Assembly: GCF_030010375.1 (NCBI RefSeq)
Contig: NZ_JASCRY010000002.1
Span: 1-64,000 of the forward strand
Source of the DNA: Flavobacterium yafengii
Lineage (GTDB): Bacteria; Bacteroidota; Bacteroidia; Flavobacteriales; Flavobacteriaceae
Length of the DNA: 64,000 bases
Direction: 5' to 3'
The notes under the pieces are model-generated. The model searched no databases, was not told where the DNA came from, and saw nothing but the letters and a program-made list of their open reading frames with translations. The position numbers and the translations under genes are program-made. The first letter of the stretch is position 1; each line of letters opens with the position of its first letter. Of the stretch, positions 20,353-29,817 are shown in pieces.

Positions 20353-20388
20353 CAAAAAAAAACCATCCCGCTTTACAGGATGGTTTTT
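20353..20388 (-). terminator. Terminator of the sigma-FecR-receptor operon
   Basis: Stem AACCATCC/GGATGGTT (20361-20368 with 20378-20385) is followed by nine T on the minus strand. It starts about 20 bases after the receptor stop. Confidence 0.85.
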
Positions 20389-20406
20389 CATTATTAAAAA
20401 AAGTTC

Positions 20407-23400
20407 TTAGAAACTGAAGTTTAATCTGGCAAAAACAAAACGACCGTTTTGACCAAATTGAGAAACGTTTCTTGAATATACAAATTGGTTTGCATTTGAC
20501 AAATCGATTGTTGCAGGAGCAGCTGTATAATCAATAGCTCCTGATACTAATCTAGGTCTGATTGCAGTTTGCGTACCAAGATTCATATCTGGATAAATAT
20601 CAAAAATATTATTAGCTCCAATAACAATTTTTGCAGCATTAGTAATTTTGAAACCAACAGATAAATCAGTAATAATTTTAGCTCCCCAGATTGGGTGCTC
20701 AATTTCTACCGCTTGACCGTTTACTATAATACCTTCAACTCTTCCATCACCATTTACATCCGCAGTATTTGGATCAGTAACTTTACCAAAATAAACATTT
20801 CTCAAGAAGAAATCGAATTTTTTGTAAGTAATAGAGTTAGTTAAATTAGCTTTTACTCTAGGAATTGCTTCTTGTAAATATACTCTACTTGCTTCAGAAT
20901 AGTATCTGTTTATCTGACCGGCAGCTTCTAATACTGGTGAAGCATGAATTTCTCCCACTCTGTAGGTTTTAGAAAAAGTTCCTGATAAATCAGTTTTTAG
21001 AGAAACGTTATTTCCAAAACTTGTTTTATGACTTATTACAATGTCAATTCCTTTTGATTCCGTGTCAATAGCATTAGCAAAGAAAGTTGCTGCAGTTGCT
21101 CCGGCTGTATCGAATAATGCATTCAAAATTGCATTTGGAGATCCTGCTGCAGGAGTTCCGCCCGGTCTTGAAAATTGATCGGTAAGAACAACCCTGTCAT
21201 CAATTTTTACAATATAAGCATCAGCAGTCAAAGTTAAATTGGCTTCTGGTATTTTAGCTGTAAAACCAACGCTAGCACTTTGAGATTCTTCTTGTTTCAA
21301 TTTAGGAATTCCTAATAATTGTGCCGCTTGTGAATCATTACTGAAAGTTCCTACCTCAAATGGTACACCACCAACGAATTGTGTAGCGGTTGAATTGAAA
21401 TAGATTTGGTGTAATGATGGTGCTCTAAATCCAGTTGAAACAGCACCACGTAAATTGATATTGTCTGTTAGTTTATAACGAGTCGCTAACTTGAAATTAG
21501 TTGTATTTCCGAAATCAGAATAGTTTTCAAAACGAACTGCTCCGTTTAATAACCATTTGTCCGTAACGTCTAATTCTAAATCAGTATAAAGAGCTACACT
21601 GTTACGGTCTTTATCAATTGCATTTGCTGGTCTGAAGCCTGGAAATACTTGAGCTCCTCCTGGTCTTGCTGCTCCAAAAAAGTCAGTAACTCTGATGTTT
21701 GCAGCTGTAGTTCCTGTTACGACACCCCCATTAATGTCATATTGATTATAAGAATCAGGCTCGCCAGCATTGATTTGGAAGTTTTCATGACGGTACTCTG
21801 CACCAAAAGCCACGTTTAATCCTTCTAAAACATCAAATTTTCTGTTCATGTCAAAATTAGTAGTATTTTGGGCGAAAGCCAATCCACCTGCATCAAATTC
21901 AGTTGCAGAATTTTCTCTTAAAGAGGCATTTACTGTATTTTCGATGTTGTAATCAAAAGCATTTTTTCCAAAAGTATTGCTTAAATCAAAATTCCAATTT
22001 TCGAATAGCATACCTCTAAGTCCAGCTGCAACTGAAACATCATTGATTGTAGAATGAATTTCCGGTAAAAAACCGTTTAAATATAATCCTGTATATGATC
22101 TTGCTTGATTCGGTCTTCTGTAAAAACCGGCTGCTTCACCATTTCTGTAACTAGTTCCACCAAAAGCATAGGCTTCTAATTTATCATTGATTGGATAAGC
22201 AGCATTCAAAAAGAACTGAGCACTTTGCAAGGAAGATTGTCCCACTCTCATATTAAAATCTTTTCTTTCAAGACCTCTATATGCTAATTCGCCTGCTGTA
22301 GCATCAAAATTTAATGCAGTTTGCATTTGAGAAATAGTAGTGGCACCAAGTATTGCTGTTTGCTGAGCACCTGTAAAATAAGATACACCCGGAGCATACT
22401 GTTTTATTGTGGTAAGTATTTGAGCTGTATTTGGAGTATTTGTTATGTTTCCAAACAATGTATTAATATTTGTTCCAGCTTCTGCAGCTCTTTGTTCAAC
22501 GGCATTGTACCCATTGAATAAAGTTCCGGTTACATCTTTTGCTCTGCTTGTAGCATCACGTAATTGGAAACTACCAGTAGCATTAATAAAACTTTTTTCT
22601 TTACCAAGACTTGTTCCGTAGTTTAAGTCTAATTGGTAGTTACCACCATCGAAACCACCATCATGATCGTTAGCACCTTTAGAAAGATTTCCACCTCCAA
22701 AAAGGTTTACTTCTAATTTGTTCGTGTTTTTCTTAACATTAATGTTGATTACACCAGCAATAGCATCAGATCCATATTGAGCAGAAGCTCCGTCTCTTAA
22801 TACTTCAATTTTTTCGATGGCAAAAGCAGGAATAGCATTTAAATCTGTTCCTACAGATCCTCTACCTGGAGATCCGTTAATATTTACTAAAGAAGAAGTG
22901 TGTCTTCTTTTTCCATTTATTAAAACCAATACTTGATCCGGTCCTAAACCTCTTAATTGTGCCGGGTCAATGTGATCCGTTCCATCAGCAACTGTTTGAG
23001 TGTTTGATGTAAACGATGGGGCAACCATGTTCAAAATTTGGTTTAAGTTTACTTGAGCTCCTTGTGAAGCAATTTCTTTCATAGAAATCACATCAATAGG
23101 TACTGCAGATTCTGTTACCGTTCTGGTAGGATTACGGGAACCTATCACAACAACATCTTGAAGTGTTTCTCCACTTCCCGTTAAAGTAACGTTTAATGTT
23201 GTGCCTGTTACAGTTACCGATTTAGTTTCAAGTCCCACATAAGAAAATTGCAAAACGTCTCCAATTTCAGCACTGATGGTATAATTTCCATCGATATCTG
23301 TTGTTGTACCTTTTGTAGTTCCTTTTACAAGAATCGTTACACCAGGTAAAGATTCCCCTTTTTCATCAACTACGCGGCCTTTAATAATTTCAGCCGTTGC

Positions 23401-23814
23401 GTTTTGATTTAAAGTCGAGAAAAATTCTCCATTAATTCCTGTTTTGGCAATTCCTTCTTTTTGTAAAATAATTTGATTGCTTACTTCAGTGTAATTAATT
23501 TTTAGTGGTTTTAAAATGCGTGTCAGTACGCTTGATAATGCTTCATTATTAGCATATACACTCACTTTTTGATTCAATTGTGACATTCTCGAATTATACG
23601 AAAATTTCACATGTGCCAATTTTTCAAGTTTCGTCAACGCAGTATCTAAGTTCAAATCGGTCACGGTAATAGTTACCTTAGTGTCCAGCTTTTTTTGACC
23701 TCTGATATTGTTCGCTATTGTTACACTTGAAAAGACAAGGGCTAAAACAAATTGAAATAAGGTTATTTTCATAATTCGAATTAGTAGTCGTTGTTTAAAG
23801 ACGGTTTTTTTCAT
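20407..23814 (-). CDS. STN-domain TonB-dependent receptor (FecA-type signal transducer)
   Basis: This 1135-residue outer-membrane receptor takes up a ligand by TonB energy and signals through its N-terminus. In order it has a signal peptide (about 1-35), an STN domain (about 50-120, TVTDLNLDTALTKLE), a carboxypeptidase-regulatory-like domain (about 143-220, GRVVDEKGESLPGVTILVKGTTKGT), the plug (about 230-360 with LRGLGPDQVLVLINGKRRH and RDGASAQYGSDAIAGVIN), and a beta-barrel ending in FARLNFSF with the C-terminal aromatic. The STN domain fits the adjacent FecR anti-sigma and ECF sigma genes: ligand binding should be relayed to FecR. The ligand is not evident; no enzyme genes follow, and a terminator closes the operon. 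Confidence 0.93.
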   Translation of the reverse strand: MKKTVFKQRLLIRIMKITLFQFVLALVFSSVTIANNIRGQKKLDTKVTITVTDLNLDTALTKLEKLAHVKFSYNSRMSQLNQKVSVYANNEALSSVLTRILKPLKINYTEVSNQIILQKEGIAKTGINGEFFSTLNQNATAEIIKGRVVDEKGESLPGVTILVKGTTKGTTTDIDGNYTISAEIGDVLQFSYVGLETKSVTVTGTTLNVTLTGSGETLQDVVVIGSRNPTRTVTESAVPIDVISMKEIASQGAQVNLNQILNMVAPSFTSNTQTVADGTDHIDPAQLRGLGPDQVLVLINGKRRHTSSLVNINGSPGRGSVGTDLNAIPAFAIEKIEVLRDGASAQYGSDAIAGVININVKKNTNKLEVNLFGGGNLSKGANDHDGGFDGGNYQLDLNYGTSLGKEKSFINATGSFQLRDATSRAKDVTGTLFNGYNAVEQRAAEAGTNINTLFGNITNTPNTAQILTTIKQYAPGVSYFTGAQQTAILGATTISQMQTALNFDATAGELAYRGLERKDFNMRVGQSSLQSAQFFLNAAYPINDKLEAYAFGGTSYRNGEAAGFYRRPNQARSYTGLYLNGFLPEIHSTINDVSVAAGLRGMLFENWNFDLSNTFGKNAFDYNIENTVNASLRENSATEFDAGGLAFAQNTTNFDMNRKFDVLEGLNVAFGAEYRHENFQINAGEPDSYNQYDINGGVVTGTTAANIRVTDFFGAARPGGAQVFPGFRPANAIDKDRNSVALYTDLELDVTDKWLLNGAVRFENYSDFGNTTNFKLATRYKLTDNINLRGAVSTGFRAPSLHQIYFNSTATQFVGGVPFEVGTFSNDSQAAQLLGIPKLKQEESQSASVGFTAKIPEANLTLTADAYIVKIDDRVVLTDQFSRPGGTPAAGSPNAILNALFDTAGATAATFFANAIDTESKGIDIVISHKTSFGNNVSLKTDLSGTFSKTYRVGEIHASPVLEAAGQINRYYSEASRVYLQEAIPRVKANLTNSITYKKFDFFLRNVYFGKVTDPNTADVNGDGRVEGIIVNGQAVEIEHPIWGAKIITDLSVGFKITNAAKIVIGANNIFDIYPDMNLGTQTAIRPRLVSGAIDYTAAPATIDLSNANQFVYSRNVSQFGQNGRFVFARLNFSF

Positions 23815-23976
23815 AGTTTTGGTCTGTTTTTATTAATATTCGTTAGTTAGGGTATTGGTAGAATACAGCAATTACTCTTTACAGAGAGTTAATTGATTTT
23901 ATTCACGGCGTCGAGAATGTTACAGCATTTCCGGCGCTTTTTTTATTGTATGCTTTAATTCATAGGCAAGATAATG

Positions 23977-25092
23977 TTAGTTACATCCATCTGATATAAT
24001 AATAATTTGGTTTCCATTCATTTCATAACTCGTATTGTTTCCAAGGCTTTTGCAAATAATTTTTAATTTTTCCGGTAAAGGCTGATCCGTTAAAGATGTT
24101 GTGAGATAGCAATCTTTTAATTTTGTTTGAGGAAAATCAATTTTCACTAAATACGCCTGTTCAATAGTTTTAAAAATTTGAGCCACAGGAATATCTGTGA
24201 ATTCAAATCCCAATTGCTCTATATTGCTGGTCGAACGACTCAATGATTCATCCTGAGTTATGTCGGTAATCTTATTAAAACTTAAGTTTTTTCGAACGAA
24301 TCGCAAAGCTTGATTTGGTAATAAAACAATCAGTTGGTCTTTTGGATTTGAGATTAATTCATTAGATCTTACTTTTACTTTTCCAGTTCGAACTACCACT
24401 TCCACATTTGGCTGATTAGCGTATGCTTTTATTTTAAAACTGGTTCCTACTACTTTTGTAACAATTTCATTTGCAAAGACAAAAAACGGTTTTTTAGGAT
24501 CTTTACTGATTTCGAAAAAGCCTTCACCGGAGAGGTACACTTTTCTTTCATTGTCCACAAATATTTTTGGATAACTTAATTTACTGTTGGGTTGTAATAA
24601 AACAGAACTACCATCGGATAGGGTTATAATTTGTGGTTTGTCTGAATTATTAGTTTGCTCAACCAAACCTTCTTCATTTTCATTGATCAATTCACTATAA
24701 CTTAACGCGGAGTTTTCAGAACTGCTGCTTTGATTGTACAACCAGCCGGATAAAAGACTTAAAACCAAAACAGCGGCAACTCCGTTAAACCATTTTTTTC
24801 TCAAAAGTTTAAGAACTGGTTTTTCGGTATCTTTTTTATTTTCTTCTGCTCTTTCAATTTTTTCCCAAGTAGCTTCCAAAGCATATTGAACGTCATCCGC
24901 AGCTAAATCATCATTAGGAACTTTCATTGCTAACAACCATAATCGGGCTTCTTCAACCAATTTAGCACGACTGGAATTCTCTAAAGTCCATTCTTCCCAT
25001 TCTTGTTGGTCGTCTTTGAAACACACCCATAATCGGAATGATTCATCAGCTAAAAAGTGTTCTATCTCGGTATAATTATTACGGTGTTGCAT
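23977..25092 (-). CDS. FecR-family anti-sigma factor
   Basis: This inner-membrane anti-sigma regulator of 371 residues has a cytoplasmic N-terminal anti-sigma region, one membrane helix near residues 104-124 (WFNGVAAVLVLSLLSGWLY), and a periplasmic FecR domain (about 155-255, LSDGSSVLLQPNSKLSYP and FVFANEIVTKVVGTSFKIKAY) followed by a C-terminal DUF4974-like/STN-like domain (FTDIPVAQIFKTIEQAYLVKIDF). ATG at 25092 is preferred over the preceding in-frame TTG. It sits between the sigma gene and the receptor, the usual order for such triads. Confidence 0.92.
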   Translation of the reverse strand: MQHRNNYTEIEHFLADESFRLWVCFKDDQQEWEEWTLENSSRAKLVEEARLWLLAMKVPNDDLAADDVQYALEATWEKIERAEENKKDTEKPVLKLLRKKWFNGVAAVLVLSLLSGWLYNQSSSSENSALSYSELINENEEGLVEQTNNSDKPQIITLSDGSSVLLQPNSKLSYPKIFVDNERKVYLSGEGFFEISKDPKKPFFVFANEIVTKVVGTSFKIKAYANQPNVEVVVRTGKVKVRSNELISNPKDQLIVLLPNQALRFVRKNLSFNKITDITQDESLSRSTSNIEQLGFEFTDIPVAQIFKTIEQAYLVKIDFPQTKLKDCYLTTSLTDQPLPEKLKIICKSLGNNTSYEMNGNQIIIISDGCN

Positions 25093-25181
25093 CAAAAAAA
25101 GGGGTTACAATTATATAGAGGACCATTTTTTTAATTGATACTCACTAAAAGGTAAATTTTTTTGAATTTATTTTTTGTAGC

Positions 25182-25790
25182 TTAAAGTACAAATGAAAAT
25201 AGCACTAAAATAAGGAAGATATTTCCTTTCCATTCTTTGCGTAAGCTCAACAAAGCACGGTGTAAAAGATTGTTTGCTGATTGATAATTAATGTCAAGTG
25301 TATCGGCAATTTGGTCTACGGTAAGTTCTTGGGAATAACGAAGATATAAGGCTTCTTTTTGTCGAGAAGGTAAATCATTTATCAGATGATTGAGATGCGA
25401 AACTTTAGAAGCTGTGGTTTCATCTGAGATAAGGTTGTGTTCAATGGAAAAATCAAATAAAAATTCAACAGTATCTATAGAAGTGCTGAGGCGAAAAATA
25501 CGATCCCGTTCTTGTGATCTTGTAATTCGCTTGCGAACACATGCCAGTAAATAGGCTTTTACAACCACTTTATCACTCAGTTTGTCTCTGTAAATCCAAA
25601 TATCTGTAAAAACATCTTGAACACAGTCTTGTACTTTTTCGGGAAAAGGAAGAAATGAATTTCCATAACGCACTAAATGTGCATAATGTCTTTTAAAAAG
25701 TATTGAAAAAGCATTTTCATTCCCTTCTTTCAGGCTGTTCCAAAGTGTGGAGTCCTCAAGTATTTCGGTATGTAGGAGTTGCTTTTTCAC
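25182..25790 (-). CDS. ECF RNA polymerase sigma factor (Bacteroidetes FecI-like)
   Basis: This 202-residue ECF sigma factor has region 2 at about 25-95 (AFSILFKRHYAHLVRYG, QDVFTDIWIYRDKL) and region 4 at about 140-190 (LPSRQKEALYLRYSQELTVDQIADTL, SANNLLHRALLSLRKEW). A short hydrophobic tail ends the protein (IFLILVLFSFVL), a feature common in this Bacteroidetes sigma group and possibly membrane-associating. It is the first gene of the operon with FecR and the receptor, and it presumably activates the receptor gene. The 5' leader may be about 200 bases if the TANNTTTG-like elements at 26001-26018 (minus strand) are used. Confidence 0.93.
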   Translation of the reverse strand: MKKQLLHTEILEDSTLWNSLKEGNENAFSILFKRHYAHLVRYGNSFLPFPEKVQDCVQDVFTDIWIYRDKLSDKVVVKAYLLACVRKRITRSQERDRIFRLSTSIDTVEFLFDFSIEHNLISDETTASKVSHLNHLINDLPSRQKEALYLRYSQELTVDQIADTLDINYQSANNLLHRALLSLRKEWKGNIFLILVLFSFVL

Positions 25791-26251
25791 AATTTGTTTT
25801 GAATTAGTTCATTGGTTTTATGCGAAATTTTGATACATGTATTTTGATATTAAATGCCAAAAAATAATGTAAAAAGAATAATAAATGGGGTGTTATTATC
25901 TTATTTAATCGCTTTTTTGGTTTAAGAATTACGATTTTCTGTTAGCTTTTTAATGAATCGTAAAAGAATTTTTTTTTTAATTATTTAAAGATTTCTTTAC
26001 CAAATTTACGCAAAATTATGTTAAAATTCATTTTTGCTCTTTAAAATAGGAAGAAATACAACTATTTATGAATAGTTGTATTTTTTTTTCGGTAAAATAA
26101 ATTTATAGAAGTTTAATTATTGATTTAATAATGGAAGTTTTTTAAGGGCTTCATTCTAAATGCATAATAGGAAAAAGTATTGGTATAGATTGATTTTCCC
26201 GACTATCAAGAAGGATTGGTGGGATTGAATACTTAAACGTAAAAGGAGTTT
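25791..26251. other. Intergenic region between the sigma gene and rlmF
   Basis: This 461-bp AT-rich gap contains two minus-strand TANNTTTG-like sites (26008-26001 TAAATTTG, 26018-26011 TAATTTTG) that could serve the sigma gene. It also contains a strong hairpin at 26054-26089. I see no open frame with coding character and no known RNA. Confidence 0.5.
26054..26089 (+). terminator. Strong hairpin with T run, orientation unexplained
   Basis: A 13-bp stem (26054-26066 with 26071-26083) and a 4-nt TATG loop are followed by T on the plus strand, although no plus-strand gene lies upstream. On the minus strand it is 170 bases past rlmF and is followed by a looser T-rich stretch, so it could also end rlmF. 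Confidence 0.65.
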
Positions 26252-27229
26252 TTATTCGAACTTCCAGGCTTTTTGTTGGGCTTCACTCAGGAAAGTCCAA
26301 GCTACTATTCGGCTTGTTTTTTGGCCTTGAGCCATATCAATCGTTTTAATTTCGACAGCACTTACCTTGTTCAATGTTTTGTAAAGACTGGAAAGATTCT
26401 CTTTTTTGGACACTAAAGTCGTGAACCATAAACACTGCATAGGATATTTAGCACTTTCGTAAATCATTTGGGTAACGAAACCTAATTCACCGCCTTCACA
26501 CCACAATTCAGCATTATGACCACCAAAATTTAAAACAGGTTTAGTTTCGCTCCTTTCGGCTGCGCCTCGGGTTGTGGTTCTGGTATTTTCTAAATTATTT
26601 ATTTTGCGAACTGTGCTTTTTGTGGCTTCATCTTGTGAGGCATGAAAAGGAGGATTGCAAATAGTGAATGTAAATTTGTCTTCGGGAGTGATTATGTTTT
26701 TAAAAATAAAACGCGATTCCGTTTGTTGCTGTAAACTGATGGCATCAATCAGTTTTGGATTATCTTCAATGATGGCGCTGCAATTTTCAATTGCTTGTAA
26801 ATCGATATCAGTTCCTACAAAACTCCATCCGTACGCTGAATTACCAATTATAGGATAAATGCAATTGGCACCAACACCAATGTCTAAACCTTGAACAGTT
26901 TCCCCTTCAGGAATGATTCCGTTGTTGCTTGAAGCTAATAAATCCGCTATATAATGAATGTAATCTGCTCTTCCGGGAATAGGCGGACAAAGATAATTTT
27001 TAGGAATATCCCAGTTTTGAATGTCATAATGCGATAACAATAATGCTTTGTTAAGGGACTTTACGGCATCAGGATTACTAAAATCAATAGTCTCGATTTT
27101 ATGTTCATTGACAGAAACAAAAGCTTCCAATTCAGGAGATTTCTCTATTAATTGCTCAAAATTATATCCAAATCTATCCAGATTTCTGGGATGTAAATTA
27201 GTCTTTTCGGTAATCGTTTTCGGTTTCAT
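26252..27229 (-). CDS. rlmF: 23S rRNA (adenine-1618-N6)-methyltransferase
   Basis: RlmF methylates N6 of A1618 in 23S rRNA, using SAM. The 325-residue protein begins with HPRNLDRFGYNFEQL and has the SAM motif GLDIGVGANCIYP (about residue 115), GTDIDLQAIENC, and the N6-adenine methylase catalytic NPPFHAS (about residue 192). The family motifs LNFGGHNAELWCEGGE and LWFTTLVSKKENL follow. Between NPPF and LNFGG there is an unusually charged stretch around TTTRGAAERSETKP that I do not recall from relatives (see findings). It is transcribed alone. Confidence 0.92.
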   Translation of the reverse strand: MKPKTITEKTNLHPRNLDRFGYNFEQLIEKSPELEAFVSVNEHKIETIDFSNPDAVKSLNKALLLSHYDIQNWDIPKNYLCPPIPGRADYIHYIADLLASSNNGIIPEGETVQGLDIGVGANCIYPIIGNSAYGWSFVGTDIDLQAIENCSAIIEDNPKLIDAISLQQQTESRFIFKNIITPEDKFTFTICNPPFHASQDEATKSTVRKINNLENTRTTTRGAAERSETKPVLNFGGHNAELWCEGGELGFVTQMIYESAKYPMQCLWFTTLVSKKENLSSLYKTLNKVSAVEIKTIDMAQGQKTSRIVAWTFLSEAQQKAWKFE

Positions 27230-27386
27230 TTTCTATATTTCGATGCAAAGATAAGCATAACTATTTTGTAAAAGCACAAAGACGACTTTGACCCATTAAA
27301 CAGATGGAAAATAAATCATAAAATTAGAATATTGCCGTTTTTTCGAACCATAAAAACGATTACTTTTATAAAAAAATACAAATAGC

Positions 27387-28253
27387 ATGACTTTTATGCC
27401 GGCTTCATTTCATTTCAAAAAGAGATACATAGTTTACAGTTTACTGTTTTTGTATATCGTAATGTGTCAGTCTTGTATGACGATGCGATTTTCGAATAAG
27501 GAAACAATTACTTTTTTTGCTCCATCAAAAACAGAATTTCAGGATAAAACAATAGGTTTTGACGGCTATAAAATTCATTATGTTGAAACGGGTAATGCGC
27601 AAAACCCGACATTGTTTTTTATTCATGGCTCGCCTGGAAGTTGGAATGCTTTCAAAGAATATCTTAAAGATACTTTATTGCTCAAAAAATACCGAATGAT
27701 TGCTATTGACAGACCAGGTTTTGGATACAGTGATTTTGGCGATGCTCAAAATTTAAGTGTACAATCTCAAAGAATATCGGAGTTTATAAAAAAAATCGAT
27801 AATAAAAAGCCGCTAATTTTGGTGGGACATTCCATTGGCGGACCAGTTGTGGCTCAGTTAGCCGTGGATAATCCGTCTTGGTACAAACGATTGGTGATAC
27901 TGGCAGGATCATTAGACCCGAAAGCTGAAAACCCGGAGAAATGGAGAACGGTTATCAAGGCAAAGCCTTTGCGGTATTTGATTCCCGGAGCATTACGACC
28001 TTCTAATGATGAGTTGTGGTGGCTGAAACAGGATTTGGTAGCTTTAGAACCAGAGCTGAAAAAGATAACTTGCGATGTTACCATTATTCATGGAACAAAG
28101 GATGCTTTGGTACCGTACAGTAATGTTGCTTTTATGAAAAAAATGTTTGTCAATGCAGAATCAATGGATACAATAACGATCGAAAAAGCGAATCATTTCA
28201 TCCCTTGGAGTCATTATGAAATTGTGAGAAATGCATTGTTGACTATTCAATAA
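27387..28253 (+). CDS. Alpha/beta hydrolase, probable lipoprotein
   Basis: This 288-residue hydrolase has an N-terminal hydrophobic segment and a possible lipobox (VMCQSC, Cys30), suggesting anchoring to a membrane. The fold motifs are HGSPGSW (oxyanion), DRPGFGYSDFG, nucleophile elbow GHSIGG (Ser149), the acid in HGTKDALVP and the base in ANHFIPW. Substrate is unknown; the family covers esterases, lipases and haloperoxidase-like enzymes. It is convergent with thiN, with three bases between the stops. Confidence 0.85.
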   Translation: MTFMPASFHFKKRYIVYSLLFLYIVMCQSCMTMRFSNKETITFFAPSKTEFQDKTIGFDGYKIHYVETGNAQNPTLFFIHGSPGSWNAFKEYLKDTLLLKKYRMIAIDRPGFGYSDFGDAQNLSVQSQRISEFIKKIDNKKPLILVGHSIGGPVVAQLAVDNPSWYKRLVILAGSLDPKAENPEKWRTVIKAKPLRYLIPGALRPSNDELWWLKQDLVALEPELKKITCDVTIIHGTKDALVPYSNVAFMKKMFVNAESMDTITIEKANHFIPWSHYEIVRNALLTIQ

Positions 28254-28256
28254 ATG

Positions 28257-28919
28257 CTAATCCAGACATTCCATCATCAATAAATCGCCTTTGTCATGTT
28301 CTATTGTCACAATGCCGTCTTTGATGACATGATTGCTGCTTCCAGTTCTGTAACCAATGGTCAGACTATCATCTTTCAATGGATAAAATAAATTATCCGA
28401 ATGAATTCCAGTCACATGACCGATGGGAATTAATGAAATAGGAGTGTTTGCCGTGTACCATTTTTCGAATTTTTTAGGCAATAAAAACACTTTTGAATGA
28501 TCGTCCAAAATGACAATTTTTAATAGATTTCTGTATCGTGTGATGTTGGTAAGATTGGTAATGGTATGATCGGCTCTTCGTCCGGTTGCCCAAACGACGT
28601 TTACTGCAGGAATTTTTCTTTCGATTAAATAGTCAAATGCTTTTTCTAAATCGGTTTTATTTTGGTCCGGCGTATGAATAATTTCAATTGGATATTGAGA
28701 TGTTTTATAAATTTCAGGATCAAATCCTCTGTCGAAATCTCCTAAAAGCACATCGACTTTGATGTCTAATTCCATTACTCGAACCATAGCCGAATCTAAT
28801 ACAACCACAAGCGGTGACCATTCCAGTAGCTGACCCAATAGTTCCGGATTACAGGATGCACCGTTGGCAATGATTAAAGCAGGTTCTTGGTCGTCGCGAA
28901 CGATATGGTGTGAAGACAT
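28257..28919 (-). CDS. thiN: Thiamine pyrophosphokinase
   Basis: This enzyme transfers pyrophosphate from ATP to thiamine, giving the cofactor TPP. The 220-residue protein has the family motifs LLGDFDRGFDPE (Mg/ATP-binding Asp residues, about residue 59), HTPDQNKTDLEKAFDYL, and ATGRRADHTITNL (about residue 112), then the C-terminal thiamine-binding beta-barrel domain with TGSSNHVI. There is no TPP riboswitch upstream. A TATATTTG promoter element lies 28 bases before the ATG. Confidence 0.93.
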   Translation of the reverse strand: MSSHHIVRDDQEPALIIANGASCNPELLGQLLEWSPLVVVLDSAMVRVMELDIKVDVLLGDFDRGFDPEIYKTSQYPIEIIHTPDQNKTDLEKAFDYLIERKIPAVNVVWATGRRADHTITNLTNITRYRNLLKIVILDDHSKVFLLPKKFEKWYTANTPISLIPIGHVTGIHSDNLFYPLKDDSLTIGYRTGSSNHVIKDGIVTIEHDKGDLLMMECLD

Positions 28920-28946
28920 AGTTAATTATGAGTTGAAAATTACATG

Positions 28947-28954
28947 CAAATATA
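28947..28954 (-). promoter_or_regulatory. Putative -7 element of thiN
   Basis: TATATTTG on the minus strand lies between the DUF4249 stop and the thiN start. It suggests that thiN is transcribed separately from the upstream receptor operon. No clear -33 box was found. Confidence 0.45.
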
Positions 28955-28955
28955 C

Positions 28956-29777
28956 TTATTCAATAGTGTAATTTCTAATATCGACTTCACTAAGGGAGAA
29001 ATAGCCCAAAGGATAATTTGCCTCATCGGTGGTATTGATGATATTTCCTCTTACGGTCGCAGGCGGAGATTGAAATGGTCCACCGCCATTATTTCCTGCA
29101 ATACTCACCAAAACACTCATGTAATTGTAGTATGCTTTAGAAATCCCAAAATGGCTTACTTCAATTTTATCGTCTTTTTTAAGATCGTCATTTTGCGAGA
29201 TGCTGAAGAATTCGTTTCCGTTAAAAAACTCGTCTTGGTCTACATAATAATTTGATTTCACTTGGTTCGAATACACATATTTGTAGAGGTAATAATTGGT
29301 TTCATTTGCTGGATCTTTATAAAATGTTTTAATTTCTATGTTTTTTCCAGTAAAGCCACCTTCGTTATTTTGCACAATTTTAGTTATTGGTGTAACGGGT
29401 TTCAATGTTTCAGTAGCAGTGTAGGTATTGCCGTTGCTGATAACAGTCAGCGTATAGGTTTCGTTGAGTACCGGAATAAAAGTAGCGCAAGTATATTCAC
29501 CGGTATTCGCAATTTCTGAAAAATTGAAAACTATATTAGAGCTGTTTTTTATAGAAATCGTTGCTCCGGAAACTTTTGGAATTTCAGTGCTGTAAAATCC
29601 GGTTGTAGTGGTTAGCTTTATTTTTTGTTGACTTCCCGAAGTTCCTTTTTTCCAATTGATTGCAGCTTCGATAACCAGTTTTGGAGGCGCATTGTCTAAA
29701 TCTACTTCGACAACATCTTCGCAACTTGCTGAAAAAACAGCGATGATGAATATCAGATATACTATTATTTTTTTCAT
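28956..29777 (-). CDS. DUF4249 lipoprotein, partner of the TonB receptor
   Basis: This 273-residue protein has a lipoprotein signal (FSASC, Cys19) and the DUF4249 start pattern ASCEDVVEVDLDNAPPKLVIEA. Repeated beta-strand segments follow (VSGATISIKNSS, NETYTLTVISNG). DUF4249 proteins are encoded beside TonB receptors and are thought to be surface lipoproteins assisting them, as SusD does for SusC; this is family context, not shown. It lies 40 bases after the receptor gene. At 273 residues it is at the short end for the family. Confidence 0.87.
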   Translation of the reverse strand: MKKIIVYLIFIIAVFSASCEDVVEVDLDNAPPKLVIEAAINWKKGTSGSQQKIKLTTTTGFYSTEIPKVSGATISIKNSSNIVFNFSEIANTGEYTCATFIPVLNETYTLTVISNGNTYTATETLKPVTPITKIVQNNEGGFTGKNIEIKTFYKDPANETNYYLYKYVYSNQVKSNYYVDQDEFFNGNEFFSISQNDDLKKDDKIEVSHFGISKAYYNYMSVLVSIAGNNGGGPFQSPPATVRGNIINTTDEANYPLGYFSLSEVDIRNYTIE

Positions 29778-29817
29778 GATTTTATTTTTTATTTTGTGCT
29801 CTTATTGGATACTACCA

